A stretch of 64,000 nucleotides of DNA from Rugalucina vietnamica (taxonomy: Eukaryota > Mollusca > Bivalvia > Lucinida > Lucinidae). Shown here piece after piece: positions 33,890 to 45,266 of the stretch. The translations under genes and the position numbers were made by a program. Positions within the stretch are counted from its first letter, which is position 1, and the number at the start of each line of letters is the position of its first letter. Where the stretch lies: contig OZ024870.1 of the NCBI GenBank assembly GCA_964017185.1, positions 55,306,312 through 55,370,311 on the forward strand. The letters run 5' to 3'. The notes under the pieces are model-generated. The model was not told where the DNA came from. It searched no databases and was given only the letters and a program-made list of their open reading frames with translations.

Positions 33890-34378
33890 ACAGCCCCTTT
33901 CACTCGAGTTTGCCGTTTGAGCATTTAGGTCAATCAAATTCGTTCACTCGAGTTTGCCTTCTGTTTGTAAATCAGGTAACTTTTTATTCTATTTTAATGA
34001 AACAGTGTCCCAGGTGCCAGGTGTACTTAAAAATATTTAGCATTTGTCTTTAGGTAATGATGTCACCTCTTCTGATAAAAACATTGTAATTGCTTGGTTA
34101 ACATGGTTAAAGCATTTTACATTTTTATTTAAAAATTCTTTGCACAACATAAACAATGCATATTAAGGATATACATTTGCAACAGGATAGAGAGAAAAGC
34201 AGAATTTTATCAATTTAAGCAGTATCTGATCAGTATCTACATGGCAAAAATTCCACATAGTAAATTAAAAATCTCACTCGAGTTTGCCGTTTTTAAAGGT
34301 CATTTAGTTTGAAGCTGTCACTCAAATCAGCAGGTCAATCAATCCAGATGTCTTTCAGGACAACATGAAAAGAAACTC
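33890..34378 (+). repeat. Direct repeat, copy 2 (partner 31158-31640)
   Basis: See 31158. This copy also carries three cactcgagtttgcc words (33901, 33943 and 34265). Confidence 0.8.
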
Positions 34379-35425
34379 AGATCTTCGGAACACATGGTCT
34401 TCTTGTGTGATGCAAATACTCAAACAACAAACTCTAGTGAAAGGGGCTGTATTAGTCATAACAGTTTGTTTGCTGTCAAGTGATGTGATGTGAGACCAAG
34501 TTTTGTCGTAATCTGTCAACAGCTTAAATTCTATTGGTCATAATATTATTTAGTTCAGATATTTTGTGTTTAAAGAAAGTTTTTTTAGTCACAAAATGAC
34601 ATTCTATGTTGTGTGTACGTGGATTTCTAAGTACTTTTGATACAAGTATCAAGTCATAACAATTAGATATTGACATTCAGTGATTGTGAACTTCACTTAC
34701 ATCTATATTAGCATTGTTCCCAGACTAATAGGGCATTATAGCCAGGAAAAGAAGTCTGGTGTACAAGTACACACTAAGGTTCTATTTTGACTGTAATGTG
34801 TGAGCTTGTCCTCTTTCATTATTTTGCATGTAACATGTACAGTACAGCATCTTTTTTGTCGAATTGTTTAGTTCTGCACCTGTTAGAAATAGCCTTAATT
34901 TCTATATTCTTAGTATTTAACAATTTTAACCATATCAATATCAAAAAATGAAAGGATAATCAATCGATAATTTTGGAAGAGGCCATGGGCACAATGCCAC
35001 AATGCCCTCTCATTTTCAAAATGGCCCCTACATTTTGCAAGTATGGGCCATTTTTACAATGTAAGCAGATGTAAGAGTTTTTTCTCCAAATGGCACTTTC
35101 CAATTGCAAGCCAACAATTTCCCTGATGATCAACAAAATATGAATTGTTTACATTTCTTGCACTACAAAATATTCTTTTGACTAACCACTGAATATAATT
35201 AAAGTCTTAGATTTGTGGTTTGTCTTTGTAGAAAACTAGAATCAGGCTGATCATTTGTCACCAAAATGACAGACATATGTAGTTATGTACCATCGGCAAG
35301 GAATCGAACATACAACCTCTTGATTGCTTAGCGAATACAAGTTATCCATTACACCACAACAACTATACGTAACATTTATTAAAATCAATATATATCAGTA
35401 TATATTCAACTGATCATGTAAATAC
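34379..35425. other. Intergenic or intronic, no exon seen
   Basis: No supported exon. The part around 35370-35425 is the paralogue of the site into which the hAT MITE at 33124 inserted. Confidence 0.45.
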
Positions 35426-35525
35426 CTCTCATGTGGGTAGACTCTGATGACTCCATTCTCTATTGATTGACTGCTTGATGTGGAGTATTCTTTGTTCTTG
35501 ACTGCTGGTGTAGTTATAAATACCT
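35426..35525 (-). CDS. Possible exon, copy 2 of a duplicated pair
   Basis: Minus strand, 100 bp between an aatttcag acceptor and a gtatttac donor. Open in one frame (VFITTPAVKNKEYSTSSSQ, then SIENGVIRVYPHE). Ser/Thr-rich and hydrophilic, so it would suit a cytoplasmic or linker segment. No family recognised. Confidence 0.35.
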
Positions 35526-36004
35526 CTGAAATTATAAATTACTAACTAGTATCATGTCAACAATATGTATTTAAACAATCGAGAATATCTTTTTTCTATG
35601 CAGAAATTAAGCTATATTGGTTTCCAAACTTTAAAAGTGTAAACGAAACTATTATACAGGTTTGGCAAATCAAGAAGAAAATTCAATGAATGTTGCAAAA
35701 TATAACACTACAGTATTTTTATTTGAAGAAAAGAAGACCATAATATTTTTTCGATTTTTTTTCATAGTCCTGATTAGGCATAGGACGGATAAAAAAATCA
35801 AAGAAACTTGCACTTTTTGCTTCTTGAAAAAAATCTCTTTATATTGCAAGGGCATGTTTTCATAATGTAACCGTCAATACTTTTTACATGGGCAAAGCGA
35901 TTTAATAAAGATATTAGGCTTAGCTCCGGTGAGCTAACAAGACTTTACTCTTGTGAGCTGACAATGATCGAACATTTTTGTGTTTCATTACATTGTGTGT
36001 ATAA

Positions 36005-36915
36005 TAGTGATGGGACGATGATCGAAAGAAATCGAAAATCGATCGATTTTACCCAGATTTCGATTAATCGATCTGAATCTCAGAAATTTCGATTAATCAA
36101 AATACAGAAAGTGCTAAGATTAGCCATAGTATTTTCACTTTCGTTTCCATAAAACCATAATCTTATTACAAAATCATGCTTTTTACTGCCTCAAAAAGGT
36201 CAGTTTATGGAATTGGAGTAACAGAGTAAAGAATAAATTGTGATTTTTTGTGTCTGAACAAAGTGTTACTGTTTATAGCATCATATAAAGCTTGACAAAA
36301 ATATTTAAATTTTTATGTTACCTTTACAGTGGCTGACAAATACCCATCTAGGCCCCCCCAACGAATAATTAACAACGAAGTATAGCTGTGTGCCTGAATG
36401 ATCAAATATATGACACATTATGCGTGCAAAAACACAAGGAGTAGCATCAAAGCACTACTCCAAAATATAGAATTTGTGCCCAGGAAAAGTCTAAAGAGTA
36501 ATTAACAAGAAAAAACAAAACTGTATAGATTTTAAAGAATGACAAACAGCACAGCAACCTGCTGCTCTCCATATTAAGGATGAGTCTACACTGAAGCAAG
36601 CAGACTCTCACCTGTCAGAATAGGCTGACAGATTTTAACATTCAAAGCTTATGATCAAGTATCACAAATTCACAAGTAATGGTTAAGATTGCAACCCATT
36701 TTTGCCAGTTTATTTGCATCATTGTTTACAGAAGTACAAAACAAAATGTCAAAGCAAAACTATAACAACTAAAGTCAAGGATGTAAGATAATGAATAAAG
36801 GCTGTAAAGATGCACTGTTAATATATATACTTTACCAACCGATTTCGATTCGATAATTAGTCACTTGCTATGAACTGATGATCCATTATGAAAATTCAGC
36901 CGATTCCCATCACTA
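36005..36915. mobile_element. hAT-like TIR element
   Basis: The ends TAGTGATGGGACGATGATCG and CGATTCCCATCACTA are inverted. Outside are GTGTATAA (left) and GTGTAATC (right), a possible decayed 8-bp duplication. Ends are of the same type as the element at 33124. Interior has atcgatt words near both ends and no transposase. Confidence 0.65.
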
Positions 36916-37463
36916 GTGTAATCAGTGAGATTATTACTTATTTACAAAAGAAACCTGATGTATTTCATCAAGTTGACAGTATCATTGGGTATTATATTGG
37001 CTATTCAAATGGTAAATTTGCCATAACATTGTCTAATCAGATGTCTTGCTTTATGAGCAAATTATTCATAAGAATTATGACTTGTTTTCTTATAATCCAT
37101 CTTTCATAAGCTCATGTTTTGCCTCTTCAGCTCAGGTGAGCTAACAAGCATTTGCTCAGGTGAGTTAACATTGACAAAAATGCTGCTTTTCAATACATGG
37201 TGTAAATTATTATCATGGAAAGTAATACCTGGTGTAAAAAAAATTTCATATTAGGCAACTTTCTCCCCTTTGACAATGATCTCTTCACACCTCCTATTGT
37301 AAACTTGTACACTAGGAATATATTATTGGGGAATTATCTCTAGACCAATTCAATTGATTTACCAACTCCTCAGGTCAAGTTGTGAAAGGGACACCTGATG
37401 TATTCATGAACTTGACAAGGTAATTGCCAATTATATTGGCAACCCTTATTGTGAAATAGCCAT
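36916..37463. other. Intergenic, terminal hairpin words only
   Basis: It contains gctcaggtgagctaac and tgctcaggtgagttaac (37129-37168), related to the hairpin-ended repeat family, and otherwise nothing supported. Confidence 0.5.
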
Positions 37464-37520
37464 AAAAGCTGTTAAATATCAATGGCGATAGTGATAAAAT
37501 GTTCCTTTCGTACAAAAATC
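37464..37520 (+). repeat. 57-bp inverted repeat, copy 1 (partner 40872-40928)
   Basis: aaaagctgttaaatatcaat through gttcctttcgtacaaaaatc is the reverse complement of 40872-40928 with one difference. It is followed at once by cttcctttcgcgaaaggaa, which has a direct copy at 41463. Confidence 0.9.
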
Positions 37521-37575
37521 TTCCTTTCGCGAAAGGAACCTTCCTTTCGCTGTTTAGCTATACCCTGACAAAACG
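37515..37575 (+). repeat. TTCCTTTCGC motif repeat (direct partner 41459-41510)
   Basis: Contains the palindrome ttcctttcgcgaaaggaa followed by ttcctttcgct and tagctatacc. It is repeated at 41459-41510. Single cgaaaggaa words also occur at 41068, 41276 and 41299. Confidence 0.85.
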
Positions 37576-40233
37576 CGTAATTGAGAGAGAGCAGTCGATC
37601 ATGGGTAGATCTAGAATTTTCTTCATACTCAAAGTAAACACTGTGGAAAAGGGACCTTTTCCAATAAGACGAGACAATGTTTTCACGGAACCGTAAATAT
37701 CGGAAAACTAATCTATTCTCTGAACCAATATATTCTATAATGTCATACCAGTAAACAATAAAACTGAGATGGTTCGATTTTCATTATTTTCAACTTTTTC
37801 ATGGAATTATTTAAAAGAACTATCAACTTCCCCCCATGGATCTCATTTTGATTTTAAACAAAATTCATCATATAAATATAAAAAATATATAAACTTGAGA
37901 TTTTATTTGTGTCGAAACAAACCACATTGCACAGACTTAAAGCATAGCACAGACTTAAAGCATAACTATTTACAACTCGTGTAAACCGAATCCGGGCAGA
38001 AATTACAACTATCTCCAGCCCCAGTCCGAATCTCACATATTCAAAGTTTTATAAAACATTATGATATTAAAAGATCAATTTGATTCCATATTCTGCAGCA
38101 CTCTTATGCACTTTTGAATACTATTTAAAACAGCAAGACTTTCCAGTCAAATTTTCACTGTTATGAATGCGTCATCGGCTTTAAATAGGCAAAACGAGTG
38201 CCATACCAAACACCCGCACACTATGCCATCCAATCTTATCCAAATCAATACCCCTACAAAACTAAACAAGTCAGATTCATACAATTACACAGACATGTTA
38301 ACTTAAAACCATCTAAAAATCGAAAATATATTATTTATTTATTTGTTTGCTTTTAAAAATGTAGACTATTAACTACAAATTAAGTACATGTATCACCAAA
38401 TCTAAAGCTCGGCCTCTTCTCCGGAAAAACATTTTTGCATTTCACACTGCGCTATTTCTCACATTTACATGGCATACGACATTAAATTAGTTTTAAACGA
38501 AGATTCGTAGCAAGGTTATCGAATGGAAGGAAGTAATTTAACAATCAAAACGTTCTTTTTCACATTTACATGGCGTTCGAATGGACATTACTTACGACAT
38601 TAAAATAGATTAACGAAGATTCGTATCAAGGTTATCGAATGGAAGGAAATATTAAGGGACCATGCCGGTCACAAGAATAGTATCATCACAAAATGAAACA
38701 ACATGTTCGTGTAAAGTTCGGCTTAATGTGAGCAGTATATAAGGTATATATATAAGGCACGCATATCAATAGATTAAAGTGTTTCTAAATAACCGAAGTC
38801 ATTTTTCATAAAATACTATATAGCGAAACAACATTTTTGTGAAAATCAAACAAATTCTGCATAATCTACGCATTCCTTAAGACTAACGAGTATCAATGCT
38901 TCCTAACAAACTAAGATATTGATCTCTAAAGTAGTCTCCCTTATTTAAGCGTTTTAACTATCAAGTAATAATTTTTTAAAAATATCTCCTTTCTGCATAC
39001 ACAAAGTACTATCCATCGACCACAGCCCACAGAAAACGCCTGATACATGTACTAAAAAAACAGATAATTTCCAGATAATATCTAAACTTTCATTAAAGGC
39101 AAATAACCACCCACATGAACAGAATCTTTATTTTACTTTAAACAGTGACAAGAAATAAACAATGATTTTAACTCGATATGATTTCAAAGCTGTCTGCCGC
39201 ACTTTGGCCTCAGGAGTAAAAATTTAACAAGCGATTGAAACGATGCTTCCCCAATGCCCACACAAAACGCACCAACGGCCACAAACCATCTGCACCTCAG
39301 CTTGCCAAAACCATCCAACCGAATGGTCTAAAAAATACGTAAACTGTTTCACACAAGCCACCAAGTAACCCGTCCTCACTACACCCTCGGCCCCCGGCCC
39401 AACCTTTACGCACCCACAGACCGCTTCCACCAAAAAATACCATTGGAAATTCAGAGATATGATGACAAATAGATAACTATTTTAAAAGATTATGCAAATC
39501 TCAATTTCATCTTGAATTAAAACTGTTTACCCAAATATTTGAAATACACAAAAACCTTATTCGCCTTGATCTAACAGCAAAACATCGAATATCTATTTTT
39601 TCACAAACCTAGATTTATATTGACTTGAAAGAATAAATCCTAATAATAAGCCTTCTGGCCAACCTACAAACAATTCGGTACTTTAATATGATCCATATAT
39701 AATGCACTATTTTATATATAAACTAAAAAATTATCGTCGTAAACGGTCATGGCTGATAATTCTTCAAATATCGGCCTTTGATACAAAGTCAAAACTGAAC
39801 AAATAAGTATGTACTTATCTTAATAGTCGCGGATACGCTGGTAAAGGATCTATGAAAAGCTATATACTTGTACACTGTACCCAAATCATCACATCAGCTC
39901 CAATACATCGAAACTCGATAACAACTGAAACTCAAAAGGAAAAACGGTTAATTTACGAACATTCCATTGTGAGCAATAATTTATACATGTATATGCAGGC
40001 TTAATAAAACTAAATTATACAAGGACCCGACATGTTTCTTTTGCCACAACAAAAGCTTTTAATCTAAATTCTTAAATCATCTCTCATGAAACAGCAAATC
40101 GCAATGAAAACCAAACCTAAAAATCTTTCATTATTTATAGAAATCGTAAATATACTTATGATACTAATATCTCTGTGTATCACACGCATCCTCGTCGTAG
40201 ATATCCGATTTTCCTCCTCTTTTCCGCAAACAA
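37576..40233. other. AT-rich non-coding, one tandem duplication
   Basis: No supported exon. Two units of about 110 bp (cacatttacatggc, gaagattcgta, aaggttatcgaatggaagga) lie at 38459-38545 and 38569-38655. Open frames at 39224-39433 and elsewhere have no domain. Confidence 0.5.
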
Positions 40234-40442
40234 GAAAATTTGACGAACAAACGAAACGGTACCAAACTTGCGAAGCAACGAGCGTCGATGATTTTTCAAA
40301 TTTCTAAAATCCTTATATACAGGCTACTGAGAAATGCTCACTCACAATTGCACCATTTTTACGAAATCCTCGAGATAATACATGAACTCGAATACCAACC
40401 ATATTCAGCTGAAAGACGACCGACCGAAAAGAAGTGCATTTA
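40234..40442 (+). repeat. 209-bp inverted repeat, copy 1 (partner 43566-43774)
   Basis: Reverse complement of 43566-43774 with no difference seen by eye. The two copies therefore share an identical 67-codon open frame, which is not evidence of a gene. Together they may be the terminal inverted repeats of a 3.5-kb element. Confidence 0.9.
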
Positions 40443-40871
40443 ATTTATGAGACAGACATTATAAAATGTTCGTGAGAATTTGTAATTTTAGACAGTGCTC
40501 TTTGTACATGTTTTCGATACTGATTGGAAAGAAAAGACTGTGACAATAATTCAATCACGATAATAAATAAAGTGAAAAATCAGACTATTTATCGTTCTAC
40601 AACCACGCGAAAGAATACGGTATTGAAGACATCATTGATGTTGTCGAGTGCCCAGCTTTTAATATTATCACAATAATTTATGATTGACGATTAAAAACTA
40701 TTACATTGCATGTTATATCGTCAGGCAAACAGAACGCGCGTCCCATCTGGGGCAATTCTGTTTGCTTAGAGAATTTTTATCGAAAAATTGAATAAAAATC
40801 ACTGATGTCCCTAAAAATGACAGTGGACTGACCAAAATGATAATGTTTGGAAAATCAATTCGTTAAATGGG

Positions 40872-40928
40872 GATTTTTGTACGAAAGGAACATTTTATCA
40901 TTATCGCCATTGATATTTAACAGCTTTT
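40872..40928 (-). repeat. 57-bp inverted repeat, copy 2
   Basis: Partner of 37464-37520; see there. Confidence 0.9.
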
Positions 40929-41510
40929 AATTGTTTTTTTAAACATGTTGTAATAAAACAATATCAAGTAAAATGTGTAAAATGTAAAAAAAAAAAAAAA
41001 AAAAAAAGTTATTTGGGGCAAAAAGCGGAACTTATAAATAAAGAAACCTCGATCACTAAATTTAGGCGACGAAAGGAAGTTTGCCTATGAAATGAACGCC
41101 GTATACTATTATCATCATTGCTGCATATCCCCCCCCCCCCCCACTTTTTTTTCTTTTTATACATTCAGCAATAAAATAATAAGAAGATAAAGTAAAATAC
41201 AATTTTACTATTAAGAAAATTTGGTCGAAATGGGGGACAGCAAATGAAATTTGACACTAACCGTTGGCGCACTGGCGAAAGGAAGATTTTCCACTACGAA
41301 AGGAAGGTTTATCGCTGCCTTACGGTTTTATAAAATCAATTTAAAGTGAAGTGAACTTCATACAAAAACTATTACTTATTTCCTTTACCCGTTTAAAACT
41401 AAAAACATGCACAATTATAGTCAATGAGTTCAAAATTTTGAAATGAAATCTTCGTGTGAAAATCTTCCTTTCGCGAAAGGAACGTTCCTTTCGCTATATA
41501 GCTATACCGG

Positions 41511-42699
41511 TTTTGTCACATAAAGCGCTTAGTAAAAACTAGTGAACCCGTCTATACTGACTAGACAGTTAACTGCAATCAATAAAATTTATCCATTTTT
41601 GACACTCCCCGTCAAATAGCGGTAAAAAGCTAGCAAGCAGTCTCGATCGTGGTGACTGCTTATCATAGCGCATTTAGGTTTAGATCGTAGATACCCTGAC
41701 AAGGGGTACAGAAACTATAGAAACTCTATATGGCTGACTTTTAGTCAATCACATCGGTCCCATGGGTCTGTTTCTGGTAGTGTGGCTGCAGGTCAAAATT
41801 CAGAACTCTGTCACAAATTGACTGCACTGCAAAATGGTTTTCTACACATCGTCATATTGATTGTAATCGTGTTCCCTTTAGTATTGGCTTTGGTTCCATA
41901 ACATCAGAAAAATTTTGGTCAATGCCTTGAGTGACAGATACACACACTGGTCAAGCGTTCATAACAAGAAACGACATTCATGTATAGGAAACGAAACTGA
42001 AATGTATGAGAATCGAAATTAATGACAAACCAGAGAATCAACAACACTGAAATCTAGAGTAAAAGGAATCTCTTATACAAACAAACGGCTGCTGACCTTT
42101 TCATTGGTTTCTTTTTAAAGAAGCCAACTTGTTATCATGCATTTTTGCTTTGACTGTGTTATTTTTGAGAATTCACTTGGTGCAGGGGCTTTATTGTGGT
42201 TGTTTTGTTGGACAGGGCTTGAATCTCGACATTTCATGTGTTAGAGTATATCTGTCATAGAAATCTGTTATTTGTCGTTATTTATCTGTAAGTGTGAAAG
42301 CATGATATAGACTCAGTACCGTTAGTTTGAAACTAAAATATTTAAATGGTTGAATAACGGATTTCGTTCTCGATCACATATGGTGTTTGGCAATGTGGTC
42401 ATTTCGGGGCGTGAATAATTAAAAATAGGTACAACGTTTAATGAAGAATCATTGGTAATAGGCAGTTGTAGAAATATTGGTACACAAATTTATGTATCTG
42501 TGTGGTTGAATGGTTTTGCTGGTTCTGTGGCTGTTGGTTGGGTTGAACATGTTGTATTTTGAGTTGCTTAATACAAGGACAAATTTTAATGATTTTTAAC
42601 AAAGCTTTAGATACGGTACTTGGGTACATAACGTCGATGGATTGAAGGTTGGAGTTAGCAAAAGTAAAGATGAGTAAAGTTCTGTCGTGTTTTAAATGG
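41511..42699. other. Non-coding, no gene seen
   Basis: No supported exon or repeat. Confidence 0.45.
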
Positions 42700-42705
42700 T
42701 GCACG

Positions 42706-42740
<35 letters not shown>

Positions 42741-42838
42741 GGTTTTTAAAGGCTTAAGATAATATGTTAAGGAATTGGCAATGGGTGCCTTAGAAAGTTG
42801 AAAAGAATATTGTTCGTTGTTGCCATTTGTTGTTTAGA

Positions 42839-42869
<31 letters not shown>

Positions 42870-42930
42870 GTTAAAGATATATGAATGAGATGTGGCTTGG
42901 GCCTTTAAAAAAAAAAAAAAAAAAAAAGAG

Positions 42931-42966
<36 letters not shown>

Positions 42967-42979
42967 ATGTGGCTTGGGC

Positions 42980-43016
<37 letters not shown>

Positions 43017-43050
43017 AGATGTGGCTTGGGCCTAAAAAAAAAAAAAGTCA
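42700..43050. repeat. Poly-A blocks alternating with a gagatgtggcttgggcct unit
   Basis: Long A-runs are separated by the 18-bp word gagatgtggcttgggcct (42887, 42964 and 43016) and by gagagtaaaa-type spacers. The lysine-rich open frame is an artefact. Run lengths may be unreliable in the assembly. Confidence 0.85.
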
Positions 43051-43401
43051 AGGAATGAGACCGCCTGGGCGGCTAAAAATGCGAAAATGACAAATGAGAT
43101 ATGGAGAAAGCCTGGTAATGAGTTTGTTTTCTGCTTACTCTATTCAAAATGTATTTTATTGGCATCAGTGTACGATAATATTATGGATGCACATATATAT
43201 TCAGTCTACAATATTTATTACGAGGAATAGACAAGGCGTGGATATAAATGAAGAGATGGTAAACTAAAGGAAGGAATAGAAGATGGGGAGTATTTCAGAA
43301 TCTTTTACATTTTAAGGAATTTTGTTTTCGAAATATTTAAACATGAAAGAGCGGAGGGCATATAAATCATTACTGGTATGTTTCCACTTCTTTGTTTGAT
43401 C

Positions 43402-43568
43402 GAAAAATGAAGCAACAGCGGCATTTCAAAATATTGTGTTATGTTCTTTATTACTCTACAGAAGGGTTCTTGAATTGTGATTAGTTTTGCAAGGCAAGAC
43501 CTTATATTAAGACCGATAGAGAAAAGACTTTATTTATTTGCGGACGAACGAAGTGAGGGAGAAAATAA
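43402..43568 (+). repeat. 167-bp direct repeat, copy 1 (partner 44655-44821)
   Basis: Appears identical to 44655-44821, 1253 bp downstream. It directly adjoins the inverted-repeat copy at 43566-43774. It could be a pair of short long-terminal repeats of a non-coding element or a recent local duplication. No matching target duplication was found. Confidence 0.9.
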
Positions 43569-43774
43569 ATGCACTTCTTTTCGGTCGGTCGTCTTTCAGC
43601 TGAATATGGTTGGTATTCGAGTTCATGTATTATCTCGAGGATTTCGTAAAAATGGTGCAATTGTGAGTGAGCATTTCTCAGTAGCCTGTATATAAGGATT
43701 TTAGAAATTTGAAAAATCATCGACGCTCGTTGCTTCGCAAGTTTGGTACCGTTTCGTTTGTTCGTCAAATTTTC
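43566..43774 (-). repeat. 209-bp inverted repeat, copy 2
   Basis: Partner of 40234-40442; see there. Confidence 0.9.
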
Positions 43775-44654
43775 CCATATAATTTAGAGTAAAAATGTTC
43801 AAATATGTTTGGTCATAATAGCTGGATTGACACAATTACACTTAATGTTAGATTACATTTGTAGATATTTTGCAAACAAGATCGGATAAATGAACAAAAC
43901 TATCACATGTTGCAAATAAGATCGGCTAAATGAACAAAACAATTACATGCATGCTTGCTTAAAGAAATTATAGTAAAATGGTATTTGGCGTTGTCTCCAG
44001 TAAAAATGGTAAGCGACGTCCCAGGGAAAGTGGTTTTATGTTCATGATACGACTGTTTATTGTGGCTGTCCTTTTTCGTGCCCGTTTTCCATACTTTTGG
44101 TTGAAACTTAGCCTACTTGTTACTTTGACGAGAGAGAACACGTTATTCTGCTCCTCGAACTTGTTGCCGGGGGAAAAATGTTTTGTTATGTATTATGTAT
44201 TTTTTCCGGTGTCTACGTTGGGACTTCAAATTTAATTGCATTGATTTCTGGTTCCTATATTCTTACTCTATAACGCAAACCACGAAATTACGGGCTTTAT
44301 GGGTATTTTAGAATCTTGTCGTACATTTATTTGACAAATGTCGGTTCAAGTTTGAGATTTTACGGTAATTGTAACTTCGTTTTAAGTAGAACTTTGTTTT
44401 TAAAAATAGTAAGTTTGATTTATATATATGTATTCAGTTTTGCTGTTTTAAAATGCAATGTTGTTGTGCTGTGTTTAATAAAGTATTCTAAGTTTCAGGC
44501 TGTTCAGAGATTAGAGATGTTACAGAGATGGCTGGCTATAATCCGAAACTGTAGCTGTGAAATGGGATGGAAACAGGATGCGTTTTTGTAGAATAATAAA
44601 CATATATGTAGACAGTTTTAAACTGCTGAAATTGAGTGTGTTGTTATTGAGTTG
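43775..44654. other. Sequence between the 167-bp direct repeats
   Basis: No recognisable gene. Frames at 43978-44235 and 44316-44591 have no known domain. A near-duplicate of aataagatcggctaaatgaacaaaac occurs at 43877 and 43914. Confidence 0.45.
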
Positions 44655-44821
44655 GAAAAATGAAGCAACAGCGGCATTTCAAAATATTGTGTTATGTTCT
44701 TTATTACTCTACAGAAGGGTTCTTGAATTGTGATTAGTTTTGCAAGGCAAGACCTTATATTAAGACCGATAGAGAAAAGACTTTATTTATTTGCGGACGA
44801 ACGAAGTGAGGGAGAAAATAA
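44655..44821 (+). repeat. 167-bp direct repeat, copy 2
   Basis: Partner of 43402-43568; see there. Confidence 0.9.
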
Positions 44822-44996
44822 CTTAATATACTTATTGGCATAATGATTTTATACTTCCTTCATTCGACACCAGAGACCATTGAAAACCCATTTGTTTAGT
44901 TTTGCTCATTGGGATAACAAGTCCGTGTATTGAATACCTTGTTTTAAAAGTAAATCTGGGGTTTGCCGGAGTGATCATTTTTTCTCTTATTTTGAT

Positions 44997-45076
44997 CCAA
45001 AACATAGATTGTGGGTACTCGTTAAAACCGCCTCGCCAAGACAGTTCTAATGTGTAACCACAATCAATGATTTGAG
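44997..45076. repeat. Dispersed palindrome, copy with decayed centre
   Basis: Left arm caaaacatagattgtgggta and inverted right arm, of the family best preserved at 60572-60648. The centre reads accgcctcgccaagacagtt. It lies about 140 bp before the first coding exon of the EMI-CCP-EGF gene. Confidence 0.8.
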
Positions 45077-45213
45077 CAAAAAAGTAAAAATTCAATCCTT
45101 TTCAATTTTTTTTTTTTTTTTTTTTTTTTTCTCAATTTTACAGATTCAGAAATTCTATATATTGAATGGACATAATGTCGTAATGTGCTTGAATCAAATG
45201 GAATAAGGAGAAA

Positions 45214-45266
45214 ATGTTCAAACATATAGTTTGTTTATCGTTGGCTGTTTTGCTGGATTCTGTCAG
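45214..45266 (+). CDS. Exon 1: start codon and signal peptide
   Basis: ATG at 45214 opens MFKHIVCLSLAVLLDSV: a short basic start, a hydrophobic core, then a polar end. The exon ends ..GTC AG at a gtaatg donor, leaving phase 2, which joins to the A opening exon 2 to make Arg. Any 5' UTR exon is not visible. Confidence 0.75.

Noticed and set aside
39224-39433. Cys/Trp-rich minus-strand open frame
   Set aside because: No recognisable module, no splice context, isolated.
40240-40443. Conserved 67-residue protein, because the same peptide occurs at 43566-43774
   Set aside because: The identity is at DNA level over a 209-bp inverted repeat, including non-coding phase; no start context or domain.
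42881-43090. Lysine-rich open frame
   Set aside because: Translation of poly-A runs.
43402-44821. LTR retrotransposon with 167-bp LTRs
   Set aside because: No TG...CA ends, primer-binding site, polypurine tract, coding region or target duplication seen; kept only as direct repeats.
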